In this document: positions 41,632 to 51,273 of the stretch, piece after piece | Layout: each line of letters starts with the position of its first letter | How positions within the stretch are numbered: the first letter of the stretch is position 1 | Assembly: GCA_965226245.1 (NCBI GenBank) | Contig: CBDDCL010000015.1 | Coordinates: forward strand, 930,001-994,000 | DNA: 64,000 bases | Direction of reading: 5' to 3' | DNA from: CBDCYS01 sp965226245 | GTDB taxonomy: Bacteria; Acidobacteriota; Terriglobia; Bryobacterales; UBA6623 | Notes under the pieces: model-generated | Database searches by the model: none | The model's input: the letters and a program-made list of their open reading frames with translations, nothing else | What the model was told of the DNA's origin: nothing | Made by a program: the position numbers and the translations under genes

Positions 41632-43902
41632 ATGCACAACGTGCATCACAGCCGCCGGTCGCCGGCGGCCCTGGTCTTGTTGATCGGCTGGGCGTTTGTC
41701 GCCTGCCGCTCTCTCCCCGCGGCCCAGGACCAAGGCTGGATCGAAGGAAAGGTCACCCTGGCCGAGACGGGCGAGCCGCTGCACGGAGCAGCCGTTCTGC
41801 TTATCGAGCTTGGCCGGGCCGCCACTAGCGACGGCGAGGGCCACTATCAGTTTGACGGCGTGCCGCCAGGGCGCTACAGCCTGCTGGCGCACCTGGACAG
41901 CATCTTTACCGAAGACGCCAAGACCATCACGGTCACGCCAGGAACCGCATCCACATTGAACTTCTCTCTGCAGCTTGCCGTGATGAAGTACCAGGTCAAC
42001 GTCACGGCGGGCGGCGAGCAGCAAACCGCATTCGAGTCCTTCCAGAGCGTCGAGTCACTCGATTCCTACGATCTGGCCGAGTCCGTTGCTTCCTCGCTCG
42101 GCGAGGTGCTGGGAAACAAGCCAGGCAGCGGAATCTCCAAACGCAGTTTCGGCCCTGGCTCGTCGCGGCCGATGATCCGGGGTTTCGACGGAGACCGCGT
42201 TCTCATCATGCAAGACGGCATTCGCACGGGCACGCTGTCATCGCAATCCGGCGATCACGGCGAGCTGATCAATGCAGCGACGCTGGACCGGCTGGAAGTG
42301 GTCAAAGGTCCCGCGACACTGCTTTACGGCAGCAGCGCTCTGGGAGGCGTCGTCAATGCCATCAGCCGCCACCATGCGGTCCACGAGCACCCCCACCAGG
42401 GCGTGCGCGGCTTTGTCTCCTCCTCGGGCGGATCTTCCAACTCTCTGGCGGGGGCCGGCACGGGCTTTGAGTACGGCCACGGCAAGTGGATGATCTGGGG
42501 CGGAGGCAGCGGTCAGCGAAGCAGCGATTACGGTACTCCGGCCGGAACGGTGGAAGGCTCGCGGACGCGCTCGGTCAATGGTCAGCTCGGTCTGGGCTGG
42601 TATGGAGACAAGACTTTCGTCAGCGCCGGTTTCAAAGCCGACGACGGCATTTATGGAGTGCCCTTCGCCGCCCAATTTGAAGCAGAGGAAGACGGCGAAA
42701 GCCCCGCCGCGGCGAGCGAAGGCAGCGAAGAGCGAGTCCAGATCGAGGCACAACGCCAAGCGCTCGATTTCACCTGGGGGCTTCGCAAGATCGGTCCCGC
42801 CATCGAAAGCTTTCGCCTCTCACTCAATGTCACCCAGTGGTCGCACGACGAAGTCGAGGTTGCCGGCGATAGACGCACGATCGGGACTGAGTTCGACCAG
42901 GGCCAGTTTATCTACCGCGGCGTCTTCGAGCAGCGGAAACGAGGGCCCCTGACCGGCCGCTTTGGCTTCTGGGGCTTGCTGCGCGACTACGACGTGGCGG
43001 GAGACGAGGCACTGTCACCGCCGGTCGATCAAGACGCGGTCGCGGTCTTCGGACTCCAGGAACTGGAATACGAGAATGTGAAGTTTCAGTTCGGAGGACG
43101 CCTGGAGCGCAACAGCTACGATCCCATCGGCCTTCCCATGCGTTCATTCACGGGAGGCTCGGCGGCGGCGGGAGTGCACGCCGATGTTTGGAAAGGCGGG
43201 GCTCTGGTCGTCAACTACACCCACACCTACCGCGCGCCCGCTCTCGAGGAGCTTTACAACAACGGGCCTCATATCGGCAGTCTCTCGTTCGAAGTCGGCG
43301 ACCCGGCGCTGGGCGCGGAGACCGGCAACGGCGTCGAGTTGTCGTTGCGGCAGCAGGGCGGAACAGCCCGCGGCGAGCTGAACCTGTTCTATTACGGTTT
43401 CAGCGACTTTGTGTTCCCGTTTGCAACCGGCGAAAGGAGAAGCAAACTTCCAGTGATCGAGTTCACGCAACGCGACGCCCGCTTTGCCGGGGCCGAAGCG
43501 AATCTGGGGCTTCGCCTGCGGGAGGATGTTTGGCTGAATCTTGGGATGGATTTCGTCGATGCTCAGGAAACGGAGTTCAACACGCCCCTGCCGCGTATCC
43601 CGCCGCTACGCGGAAGGATCGGCTTCGACTGGCGCCGCAGCGGGCTCAGCGTGAAACCCGAAGTGGTTCTCGCCAGCAGCCAGCAACAGACCTTTACGAC
43701 GGAGTCCAGAACTCCGGGCTACACCGTCGTCAACCTGAAGGCGTCCTACACAATTCCCCAGCGGCACCGCGCCCACCAGATTTCGGTCAATGTTTTCAAC
43801 ATCGGCGACCGGCTCTACCGCAACCATTCGTCGTTTATCAAAGACCTGGCGCCGGAGATCGGCCGCGGCGTCCGCTTCAGCTACATGGTGCGTTTTTTCT
43901 GA
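41632..43902 (+). CDS. TonB-dependent receptor, ZnuD-like, with N-terminal CarboxypepD_reg domain
   Basis: A 756-aa outer-membrane receptor. After a signal region (ALVLLIGWAFVACRSLPAAQ) comes a carboxypeptidase-regulatory-like domain (about 35-115: GWIEGKVTLAETGEPLHGAA), then the plug (RPMIRGFDGDRVLIMQDGIR, SSQSGDHGELI, LEVVKGPATLLYGSSALGG) and a 22-strand barrel ending in aromatic YMVRFF. The plug wording and the His-rich loop SRHHAVHEHPHQG resemble zinc receptors of the ZnuD type, so metal (zinc) uptake is a reasonable inference. The Cys/His-rich protein lies just upstream; a TonB-like gene lies 3.5 kb downstream. Confidence 0.92.
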   Translation: MHNVHHSRRSPAALVLLIGWAFVACRSLPAAQDQGWIEGKVTLAETGEPLHGAAVLLIELGRAATSDGEGHYQFDGVPPGRYSLLAHLDSIFTEDAKTITVTPGTASTLNFSLQLAVMKYQVNVTAGGEQQTAFESFQSVESLDSYDLAESVASSLGEVLGNKPGSGISKRSFGPGSSRPMIRGFDGDRVLIMQDGIRTGTLSSQSGDHGELINAATLDRLEVVKGPATLLYGSSALGGVVNAISRHHAVHEHPHQGVRGFVSSSGGSSNSLAGAGTGFEYGHGKWMIWGGGSGQRSSDYGTPAGTVEGSRTRSVNGQLGLGWYGDKTFVSAGFKADDGIYGVPFAAQFEAEEDGESPAAASEGSEERVQIEAQRQALDFTWGLRKIGPAIESFRLSLNVTQWSHDEVEVAGDRRTIGTEFDQGQFIYRGVFEQRKRGPLTGRFGFWGLLRDYDVAGDEALSPPVDQDAVAVFGLQELEYENVKFQFGGRLERNSYDPIGLPMRSFTGGSAAAGVHADVWKGGALVVNYTHTYRAPALEELYNNGPHIGSLSFEVGDPALGAETGNGVELSLRQQGGTARGELNLFYYGFSDFVFPFATGERRSKLPVIEFTQRDARFAGAEANLGLRLREDVWLNLGMDFVDAQETEFNTPLPRIPPLRGRIGFDWRRSGLSVKPEVVLASSQQQTFTTESRTPGYTVVNLKASYTIPQRHRAHQISVNVFNIGDRLYRNHSSFIKDLAPEIGRGVRFSYMVRFF

Positions 43903-43984
43903 CTCAGACGCACTCCGCGCGGCAGCATTGGAACTCCGCCATTTCGGACTTCCGCGCAAGGAGTCCCGAGAACCCTGTTTGGAA

Positions 43985-45004
43985 TCACTTGATCCCCACC
44001 ACCATCGAATCAGGCCCAATCAAATGTTCGACGCGAGTTTCACGGAATCCAGCGTCGCGCATCCAGCCCGAACAATCCGCGCCCGTATAGTCGAACCCGC
44101 CCGGTGTCTCAATCAGCATATTGAGGCTCATGAGCAGCCCAAAAGCGTTTTTGGAGCGGTCATCATCGATGATCGCCTCAAAAACAATCAGCGCCCCGCC
44201 TTCCGGAAGGGCATCGTAGGCTTTGCCCACAAGCATGAGTTTTTCTTCGAGATTCCAGTCGTGCAAAATATGCCCCATCACGATCACGTCAGCGGAAGGC
44301 AAAGGGTCAGTGAAAAAACTGCCGGGCGCGAAACTCAGCCGGTCGGACAGTCCATGCCGCTCAACGTACTCTTCAAAAACAGGGCCCACCACGGGCAGGT
44401 CGAAGTTGCGGCCAGTCAAGTGCGTGTGAGCTTGGGCGACGGCAACGGTCAAGCCGCCCTGCGCTCCGCCAACGTCGACGAAGGTTTGATAGTCTTGCCA
44501 GGGGAATTTCTCGGCAATCGCTTTCGAGGCGCCCATGCTCAGGCCGGTCATGGCCGCCAGGAAAAGCCGCAAACGCTCGGGGTCGCCGTAAATCGATTCA
44601 AAAAGTCCCTCGCCTCCGGCCTTGGATTCGTTTTGAGGCATGCCGGTGCGCAGGCCTTCCGTCAGCGATCCCCAGAAGGGATAGAGCCGCTCATTGGCCA
44701 TCTCGAGCATGCCGCCCAAATACGAAGGCTTAGCGTGGTCGAGGAATAGATCCGTTTCGGGAGTATTGCTGTAACCGTCAGCGGTTTTCCGCAGCATTCC
44801 GAGGGCGACCAGAGCGTCAAAGAAGTCGCGGGCGCCGCGCGAGTGTAACCCCAGGCGCTCGGTCAGCTCCTCCAAACCGAGAGGCCCTTGAGCCAGATGC
44901 GAAAACACCCTCAGTTCGATGGCGCTGAGCAGGGTCTTCGAGCCCCAGAAGCCCAGTCCGAGCTGCATGATCGTGTCAGAAGCAGGTTGGTTTTGTAGTG
45001 ACAT
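43985..45004 (-). CDS. SAM-dependent O-methyltransferase-like protein
   Basis: A 339-aa protein; I use ATG 45004 (MSLQNQPASD), with GGGGAA upstream. An N-terminal winged-helix dimerisation domain (about 15-90: LLSAIELRVFSHLAQGPLGL, then LTERLGLHSRGARDFFDALV) precedes a Rossmann methyltransferase domain. SAM-binding motif I reads FVDVGGAQGGLTVAVA near residue 183, and later VIVMGHILHDWNLEEKLMLV carries the His-Asp typical of plant/bacterial small-molecule O-methyltransferases. The substrate is unknown. It is convergent with the receptor gene and stands alone. Confidence 0.9.
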   Translation of the reverse strand: MSLQNQPASDTIMQLGLGFWGSKTLLSAIELRVFSHLAQGPLGLEELTERLGLHSRGARDFFDALVALGMLRKTADGYSNTPETDLFLDHAKPSYLGGMLEMANERLYPFWGSLTEGLRTGMPQNESKAGGEGLFESIYGDPERLRLFLAAMTGLSMGASKAIAEKFPWQDYQTFVDVGGAQGGLTVAVAQAHTHLTGRNFDLPVVGPVFEEYVERHGLSDRLSFAPGSFFTDPLPSADVIVMGHILHDWNLEEKLMLVGKAYDALPEGGALIVFEAIIDDDRSKNAFGLLMSLNMLIETPGGFDYTGADCSGWMRDAGFRETRVEHLIGPDSMVVGIK

Positions 45005-45284
45005 GTTCCCCTTTTCTGTCATGGGCGAATAGTCCGAGCCGTGACGGCCGGCACTTGCAATGTAAGATCCTTGCCAAACGTCGCGGGTAACGAGGTATGG
45101 AAAATCAGACGGGTCCGCCGATCTTTGATCCGCCGAGATCCCGGGCGGCCTGCCATTGTATCAAGCGCCAAAAAAAACTTGATTCCCCCGATAGAATCTT
45201 TCGATCGCCAGCCGCTTAACAATCTAAATCCGGGCCGGTACAATGAAAGGAGTTTCAAAACATTTCTCACACAGGATGATTCAT

Positions 45285-45659
45285 ATGCCATCAAAAACTT
45301 TGTCTGAATCCACTGCGGTCAAAGGCCACGCCCAAAAGGCCGCGTCCCGAGAAAAAAGTGCAACGGCAACCCCACGCAAGCGCACCGTAAAGGCGGCCAC
45401 GACAGTCAAACCGAAAGCAAAGGCAGCGCCGAAGCTAAGCGCCGCCAAGAAATCCGCCACGACAGGGCGAGCCGTGAAGCGCACTCGCAAGACCGCTCCG
45501 GCGGTGGCGCCGGTTGCAGTTTTGGACCCAGCCGCCTACCACGAAGCGGTGGCCCGGTTGGCCTACCAGCTCTGGGAACAGAAAGGCCGTCCCCAGGGCT
45601 CAGACCAACTGGATTGGGGCCAGGCTGAGCAAGAAATGGGAATGCCGCAACGGATATAG
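45285..45659 (+). CDS. DUF2934 protein with Lys/Ala-rich histone-like N-terminus
   Basis: A 124-aa protein from ATG 45285 (the in-frame ATG at 45243 is possible). Residues about 15-80 are Lys/Ala/Thr-rich, with repeated KA, AAK and KRT steps, like the tails of histone-H1-like bacterial proteins. The last 45 residues form a DUF2934 domain (AAYHEAVARLAYQLWEQKGR, SDQLDWGQAEQE). DUF2934 proteins of this build are common in Acidobacteria and some Proteobacteria. DNA or RNA binding by the basic tail is plausible, but the function is unknown. Confidence 0.85.
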   Translation: MPSKTLSESTAVKGHAQKAASREKSATATPRKRTVKAATTVKPKAKAAPKLSAAKKSATTGRAVKRTRKTAPAVAPVAVLDPAAYHEAVARLAYQLWEQKGRPQGSDQLDWGQAEQEMGMPQRI

Positions 45660-45711
45660 CCCCATCCGCGATTCTTTCCCCCGGGACCGCGGATTGAGCG
45701 CAGGGGATAGT

Positions 45712-46962
45712 TCAGATCGTCAACGACGAGACCCGAATGGCCGACCTGTGACCTTCGACCACCACAATGCCCGTGCCGGTAACGTGGTAGTTCTTGCGGT
45801 CGGCGTCTAAGTCGTAACCGATTTGGATGCCGGCCGGGATGCGCGCATTCTTGTCGATGATCGCCCTCGAGATTTTCGCGCCGGCGCCGATGTAGCAGTT
45901 GTCCATCACAACGGAGTCCGTTATCGCGGCTCCGTTGTCCACGAACACTCTCTGGCCGATGACCGAATTCTCCACTTCCGCTCCGGTGAGTATGCATCCC
46001 TCACACACGATCGAGTTGAGCGCATGGCCGCGGCGTCCTTCCTCGTTGAACGTAAATTTCGTTGGCCCGACCGGGTATTGGGCTGTTCTGAGCGGCCAGC
46101 GGAGATTGTAGAGATTCAGCGAGGGCCGCACCGCGCGCAGGTCCATGTTCGCCTCGTAATAGGCTTCAATCGTTCCCAAATCTCGCCAGTAACCCCGGCT
46201 TTCCGATAATTCTCCAGGCACCACGTTGCCAAGAAAATCGTAGGCGTAGATGGGGTATTGTTGGACCATCTCGGGAAGCATGTCACCCCCGAAGTCGTGG
46301 CCGCTGTCCGCTTTAGCAGCGTCGTGCCGCAGTTCTTCGATGAGAACCTCTGTATCGAAAATGTAGTTGCCCATCGACGCCAGCGTCCAGCCGGGGCGTC
46401 CCGGGATCTGAGGCGGGTCAGGCACTTTTTCGTGGAAGCGAACAATCCTCCAGTCCTGATCGATCTCGATGGTGCCGAACTGCCCCGAGTCCTCGACCGG
46501 GACCGGGAGCGCGGCAACCGTACCTTTGGCTCCCTTCTCGTCGTGGTACGCCATCATCTGCGTCACGTCCATGCGATACACGTGGTCGGCTCCGAAAACG
46601 GCGACCAGGTCGGGGCTCGCCAGCTCGATCAAATGCACGTTCTGGTAGATGGCGTCGGACGTCCCCTCATACCAGCGCTCCCCCTGGCGCATCTGCGCCG
46701 GAACAGGAATGATGAATTGTTCCTTCAGCACGTGGCCGAATTGCCAGCCGTCCCGCAGATGCTGAAGCAGTGATTGCGCTTTGAACTGCGTCAAGACGTA
46801 GATCGAGTAAATGCCCGAATTAATGAGATTGCTCAGGACGAAATCGACGATTCGATACTTGCCGCCGAATGGGACGGCAGGCTTGGAACGCTCCTTGGTG
46901 AGGGGATGAAGACGAGTTCCCTTGCCGCCCGCAAGCACCATGGCCAAAACTTTCGCTTGCAT
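45712..46962 (-). CDS. glgC: Glucose-1-phosphate adenylyltransferase
   Basis: A 416-aa enzyme that makes ADP-glucose for glycogen. The start ATG 46962 gives MQAKVLAMVLAGGKGTRLHP, the nucleotidyl-transfer signature (GGKGTRLHPLTKERSKPAVP). Other family blocks are GTSDAIYQN, ADHVYRMDV, SMGNYIFDTEVLIEEL, GYWRDLGTIEAYYEANMDL and a C-terminal left-handed beta-helix (SVVMDNCYIGAGAKISRAII). The length is typical. No other glycogen genes are in the window. Confidence 0.96.
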   Translation of the reverse strand: MQAKVLAMVLAGGKGTRLHPLTKERSKPAVPFGGKYRIVDFVLSNLINSGIYSIYVLTQFKAQSLLQHLRDGWQFGHVLKEQFIIPVPAQMRQGERWYEGTSDAIYQNVHLIELASPDLVAVFGADHVYRMDVTQMMAYHDEKGAKGTVAALPVPVEDSGQFGTIEIDQDWRIVRFHEKVPDPPQIPGRPGWTLASMGNYIFDTEVLIEELRHDAAKADSGHDFGGDMLPEMVQQYPIYAYDFLGNVVPGELSESRGYWRDLGTIEAYYEANMDLRAVRPSLNLYNLRWPLRTAQYPVGPTKFTFNEEGRRGHALNSIVCEGCILTGAEVENSVIGQRVFVDNGAAITDSVVMDNCYIGAGAKISRAIIDKNARIPAGIQIGYDLDADRKNYHVTGTGIVVVEGHRSAIRVSSLTI

Positions 46963-47442
46963 CGAACGCCAGCCTTTCGCCAATCAGCGTCTCAAGGTAG
47001 GAGACTTGCGCGAGTATAGCACTCCGCCGGAAGCCGCGGCCTTCGGCTCGCCGTAGGGCGCTGTAGAGCGACACGCGAGGTGTCGCCACCCGCAAGCGTG
47101 TGCCGTACGGCCCCAGCCGTGCCGCCTCGCGCCGTGTGCCAGCGTTGTGGCTATGCCCTTTTACCGGACGCGGCGCGCGGTCGGGCGAATTCGCGGGCGA
47201 CTCCACATAGAGTGCCCGATGCCGGCGAGCCATGTCACATCGGATGGTCATTATCCGGCGCCGCGGAACCAAACGCCGGCATCCGGTGTCTACAGCCAAC
47301 AGAGAACGGCACACGAAAACTCGTTCTCACAGAAGAGCCTGCGCGGGCCTCTTTCATTCATGGAGCTGGACCGGCTCCGACCGCCGCACGTCGCTTTCGC
47401 GCCGTGCGTTGGCGAGCGGTCCCTTGAGTTGAGGAGGCAGAA
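46963..47442. other. Intergenic region, no supported gene
   Basis: About 480 bp between the divergent glgC and TonB-like genes. The open frames are Arg/Pro-rich shadows without domains. GCGACACGCGAGGTGTCGCC near 47068 can form a hairpin. The region ends with TTGAGGAGGCAGAA, a strong ribosome binding site for the next gene. Promoters for both genes should lie here but are not clear by eye. Confidence 0.5.
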
Positions 47443-48201
47443 ATGTTCGAGCACGCCTTTGTCGAAATCCAGGATGACTCGCGCCAACCCTGGACCCTTG
47501 TCGTATCGTTCCTAGCGCAGTGCTTGCTGCTGAGTCTCGGCGTTCTCATTCCGCTGATTTACACGGAGACTCTCCCAGCGGGGCGATGGGTGACCCAGCT
47601 ACTGGCGCCGCCACCGCTGGCGGCACCGCGGTCTTCCGCCCCAAAAGCCGCCGCAGTGGCGCACCGGCGTCCCGCGCCCAGCCGGGTGGATGACAGCGTT
47701 CTCCGCCAGCCCAGGCGGATTCCCCCCAGCGTGGCGCTGATTGACGACGGCACTCGCTCGGCTCCCGCGATCAGCGCGCTGGAGGCGCCGCCCGTCATGG
47801 AAGGCGGGGCGGGAGGTGTCTGGGGATCATTCGGCAGGGAGGGTTCGGGTCCGGTCATTGTGCCTCCGCCGCCGGAAGCGGTTAAGCCCCCCGACCCGGC
47901 CGTCTCCAATACCCCCATCCAGGTGGGAGGCGCGGTTCAATCAGCGAAACTGATCAACCGGATGATGCCGGCCTACCCTTCGCTAGCGAGACAGGCGCGG
48001 ATTCAGGGAGTAGTCCGCCTGGAGGCGGTCATTGGCGAAGACGGCGCGATTCGAGAGCTCCGCGCGCTATCCGGACATCCCCTGCTCGTTCCAGCCGCTC
48101 TCTCGGCGGTAAAGCAGTGGCGCTACCGGCCGACCCTGCTCAACGGCCGGCCGGTCCCGGTCATTACCCAAGTCGAGGTGCGGTTTACCCTTAGCGGATA
48201 G
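47443..48201 (+). CDS. TonB-family energy transducer
   Basis: A 252-aa protein with GAGGAGG seven bases before ATG. One N-terminal membrane helix (LVVSFLAQCLLLSLGVLIPL), then a Pro/Ala-rich periplasm-spanning linker (about 55-165), then a TonB C-terminal domain (about 172-252: LINRMMPAYPSLARQARIQG, VVRLEAVIGEDGAIRELRAL, ALSAVKQWRYRPTLLNGRPV). It should pass proton-motive energy to TonB-dependent receptors, perhaps the one at 41.6 kb; ExbB/ExbD are not in the window. Such TonB-like proteins are often multiple per genome. Confidence 0.9.
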   Translation: MFEHAFVEIQDDSRQPWTLVVSFLAQCLLLSLGVLIPLIYTETLPAGRWVTQLLAPPPLAAPRSSAPKAAAVAHRRPAPSRVDDSVLRQPRRIPPSVALIDDGTRSAPAISALEAPPVMEGGAGGVWGSFGREGSGPVIVPPPPEAVKPPDPAVSNTPIQVGGAVQSAKLINRMMPAYPSLARQARIQGVVRLEAVIGEDGAIRELRALSGHPLLVPAALSAVKQWRYRPTLLNGRPVPVITQVEVRFTLSG

Positions 48202-48291
48202 ACACAAGCAGGCATGTGAAATCAGCCGCTTGGAGATGTGATTCCAGCGGCGGCCGGGCCGTGCGAGCGTCTGGTAGACTCCAAGCATCGG

Positions 48292-51186
48292 ATGGCCCAG
48301 GGCTCTTCTCAAAGTCTTGCAACGGGTTCACAAGCCGAGGCCGGGAAGCGGCTGCTCGGGATGGTTCGGGACCTGATTCTTGAATTGCATCCTCACCGCA
48401 AAGACACGCTTCGCGTAGCCCTCGACAGCACTCTCGACCGCGACCTGGGACTCGACAGCCTGGGGCGCGCGGAGCTGCTGGTTCGTCTCGAGCGCGGTTT
48501 CAACAAGCGGCTGCCGCAAGATGTGTTGAGTTCGGCTGAAACAGTGCGGGATTTACTGGCCGCTCTGCTGGAGCCGGGCGGAGCGGAAAGCCTGGCGGGA
48601 TCACACATCGAGCTTCCCGCCTTGGAGCCGGCAAACGAGCTGCCGGCTCAGGCCGCCACGCTGACCGAAGCGCTCGATTGGCACGCCGGGAAGCACCCGG
48701 AGCGGCCCCACATCATGCTTTGGGATGAGGTGGAAAGTCCCACCATCAGCTACCGCGGCCTTGCCGAGCGAGCCCGCGCCGTCGCGCTCGGGTTGCTGAA
48801 ACGCAAGATCGAGCCGGGAGACCGCGTGGCCATCATGCTGCCGACCGGCGCGGACTTCTTCCGCTCGTTCTTCGGCATCCTCTACGCCGGGGCGGTGCCG
48901 GTGCCGATCTACCCGCCCATGCGGCTGGCGCAAATCGAAGACCACCTGCGCCGCCAAGCCGCCATCCTCAACAACGCCGGCGTGGCCGGCCTCATTACGG
49001 TTCGCGAGGCGAGACCGCTGGCGTCGTTGCTCAAGTCACAGGTTGCGAGCATGCGCTTCGTTGAAACGCCGGAAAAACTCTCGATGCAAGGAATTTTGCC
49101 GCCGCGCCATCGTGACGGTCAAGACTTAGCCTTGCTGCAGTACACTTCCGGCAGCACCGGCGACCCGAAGGGCGTGATGCTGACGCACGCGAATCTGCTG
49201 GCCAACATTCGAGCCCTGGGCCGGGCGGTCAAGGCCGACTCATCCGACGTGCTGGTGAGCTGGTTGCCACTTTATCACGACATGGGATTGATCGGTGCTT
49301 GGCTGGCCACGCTCTACCACGCAATTCCCGTGGTCATCATGTCGCCGATGACTTTCCTGGCGCGCCCGGCGCAATGGCTATGGGCGATTCAGCGGCACCG
49401 CGCCACGCTGTCGGCCGCCCCCAATTTCGCGTACGAGCTGTGCGTTAGCAAGATCGACGACAGTGAAATCGAAAATCTCGACTTGCGGTCGCTCCGCATA
49501 ACGATGAACGGCGCCGAGCCGGTGAACCCGCGCACGATCAAGCGTTTTACCAAGCGCTTTGCCGAATATGGCTTCCGGCCCGAGGCGATGTCGCCGGTCT
49601 ATGGGATGGCCGAGAACGGAGTCGGGCTGACATTCCCGCCGCCGGAGCGAGGCCCGCTTGTCGACCGTGTTCAAAGACGCGCGATGACCGCGCGGAGACA
49701 GGCCGTTCCGGCGGAACGCGGCGGCCCGAATGCCCTGGAATTCGTCGCCTGTGGCCAGCCGCTGGGCGGGCATGAGGTCCGCATCGTCGACGCCGCCGGC
49801 CGCGAGCTGCCCGAGCGGGCCGAGGGCCGCTTGCAATTCCGGGGACCATCGGCGACGCGGGGCTATTTTCGCAATGAGGCCGCTACGCGGGAACTCTTCG
49901 ACGGTGAATGGCTCAACAGCGGCGACCTCGGCTACATCGCGGCCGGCGACGTTTTCGTCACCGGGCGCTCGAAAGACATCATCATCCGCGCGGGCCGCAA
50001 CATCTATCCCCACGAAGTAGAAGAGGCCTCGGGCAATGTCGATGGCGTACGCAAGGGTTGCGTGGCGGTGTTTGGCGCCACCGATGCCGTATCCGGGACC
50101 GAGCGTATCGTTGTCGTCGCCGAAACACGGGTCGTCGCCGAAACACGGGTCGTCGCCGAAACACGCGAGCCGGCTGAGCCGCGGCTTGACGGCATTCGGC
50201 GCAGTGTAGAGGAAGCCGCCGGCGATGTTCTCGAGGCGCCTCCGGACGAGGTCGTCCTGGTCCCGCCTCATACGGTTCCGAAAACTTCCAGCGGCAAGAT
50301 TCGCCGCTCAGAAACACGCCTGCTCTATGAGAGCGGCAAGCTCCGCGCCGGGAAGCGGGCGGTTTGGCGGCAACTTGTCAGGCTGGCCGTGGACAGCATG
50401 CTGGCCCGGATGCGGCAATCGGCGCGCCACGCTCTCGAAGTCGCTTACGGCGGCTACTGCTGGCTGCTGATGGCAGTCCTGCTGGCGGCATGCTTTCCCC
50501 TCTTGTTGGCGCTCCCGCGCGCGAGTTGGCGCTGGAAAGCGGCGCGCGGGTCGGCAAGACTGGCGCTCTGGCTGGCCGGCATTCCGCTCGATGTCGAGAG
50601 GCTTGACCGGCTGCCATTGAGCGGCGGCGTGCTGGTCGTCAACCACGCCAGCTACATCGACGGGATCGCACTGACGGCGGCGTTTCCCGGGGAGATGCTT
50701 TTCGTCGCCAAGAAAGAGCTGGCGAGGCACTGGTTGGGAAGGACTCTGCTCAATCGTGTCGGCGCCCTCTTCGTCGAGAGGATCGACCCGGGAGCGAGCC
50801 TCGACGCCAGCCGGGAGGCCCTCCACGCGGTCTCGGACGGCAAGCGTCTATTGTTCTTCCCCGAAGGAACTTTTCTGCGAATGCCGGGACTGCGCGACTT
50901 CCGCCTCGGCGCCTTTCTGATCGCGGCCCGGGCCGGCGTTGCAGTCAGCCCCGTCACTCTCCGCGGAACACGTTCAGTGCTTCGGGACGGCGGCTGGCTG
51001 CCGCGCAGGGCCCGTTTACACCTAGAGGTCGGTGAGGCGCTTCTGCCCGACGGCGACGACTTTCAAGCGGCGATTCGTCTGCGCGACGCCGCTCGCGCCG
51101 AAATCGTGAGCCGTTGCGGCGAGCCGGACCTCGCGGGTGACAGGGTCGTTTTTTCCGGGGAGGGTGTCGAGAGGCTGGAAGGATAA
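48292..51186 (+). CDS. Trifunctional fusion: acyl carrier domain, fatty acyl-AMP ligase-like, 1-acylglycerol-phosphate acyltransferase-like
   Basis: 965 aa from ATG 48292 (GTG 48238 is possible). Domain order: an acyl-carrier domain (about 20-90, LGLDSLGRAELL with the phosphopantetheine Ser), an ANL adenylation domain (about 115-690: YTSGSTGDPKGVMLTHANLL, LPLYHDMGLIGAWLATLY, SPVYGMAENG, SGDLGYIAAGDVFVTGRSKD, KTSSGKIRRSETR), a membrane segment (YCWLLMAVLLAACFPLLLAL) and a PlsC-type domain (about 750-960) with NHASYIDG (HX4D) and FPEGTFLR. The ligase resembles FAAL enzymes. The fusion could activate a free fatty acid, load it on its own carrier and pass it to a lysophospholipid. It is close behind the TonB-like gene. 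Confidence 0.93.
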   Translation: MAQGSSQSLATGSQAEAGKRLLGMVRDLILELHPHRKDTLRVALDSTLDRDLGLDSLGRAELLVRLERGFNKRLPQDVLSSAETVRDLLAALLEPGGAESLAGSHIELPALEPANELPAQAATLTEALDWHAGKHPERPHIMLWDEVESPTISYRGLAERARAVALGLLKRKIEPGDRVAIMLPTGADFFRSFFGILYAGAVPVPIYPPMRLAQIEDHLRRQAAILNNAGVAGLITVREARPLASLLKSQVASMRFVETPEKLSMQGILPPRHRDGQDLALLQYTSGSTGDPKGVMLTHANLLANIRALGRAVKADSSDVLVSWLPLYHDMGLIGAWLATLYHAIPVVIMSPMTFLARPAQWLWAIQRHRATLSAAPNFAYELCVSKIDDSEIENLDLRSLRITMNGAEPVNPRTIKRFTKRFAEYGFRPEAMSPVYGMAENGVGLTFPPPERGPLVDRVQRRAMTARRQAVPAERGGPNALEFVACGQPLGGHEVRIVDAAGRELPERAEGRLQFRGPSATRGYFRNEAATRELFDGEWLNSGDLGYIAAGDVFVTGRSKDIIIRAGRNIYPHEVEEASGNVDGVRKGCVAVFGATDAVSGTERIVVVAETRVVAETRVVAETREPAEPRLDGIRRSVEEAAGDVLEAPPDEVVLVPPHTVPKTSSGKIRRSETRLLYESGKLRAGKRAVWRQLVRLAVDSMLARMRQSARHALEVAYGGYCWLLMAVLLAACFPLLLALPRASWRWKAARGSARLALWLAGIPLDVERLDRLPLSGGVLVVNHASYIDGIALTAAFPGEMLFVAKKELARHWLGRTLLNRVGALFVERIDPGASLDASREALHAVSDGKRLLFFPEGTFLRMPGLRDFRLGAFLIAARAGVAVSPVTLRGTRSVLRDGGWLPRRARLHLEVGEALLPDGDDFQAAIRLRDAARAEIVSRCGEPDLAGDRVVFSGEGVERLEG
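50113..50166 (+). repeat. Three tandem 18-bp units inside the fusion gene
   Basis: GTCGTCGCCGAAACACGG is repeated three times (one base differs in the last), giving VVAETR three times in the ligase C-terminal subdomain. The length is in frame, so the protein stays open. It sits in a surface loop region where family members vary. Confidence 0.95.
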
Positions 51187-51205
51187 CCCAAATACTGTCC
51201 ACGGA

Positions 51206-51273
51206 GAGCCGTTGAGCCGCGAAGCGGCGCAGGATCGTAGCCCTGGGTGAAGCGAAGCGGAACCCTGGGTGGG
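51206..51273 (+). repeat. Dispersed repeat, left arm of an inverted pair
   Basis: AGCCGTTGAGCCGCGAAGCG, then GGATCGTAGCCCTGGGTG and GCGAAGCGGAACCCTGGGTG. Its reverse complement is at 51565-51630 with only a few changes. The arms lie about 290 bp apart, downstream of the fusion gene. Confidence 0.9.
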
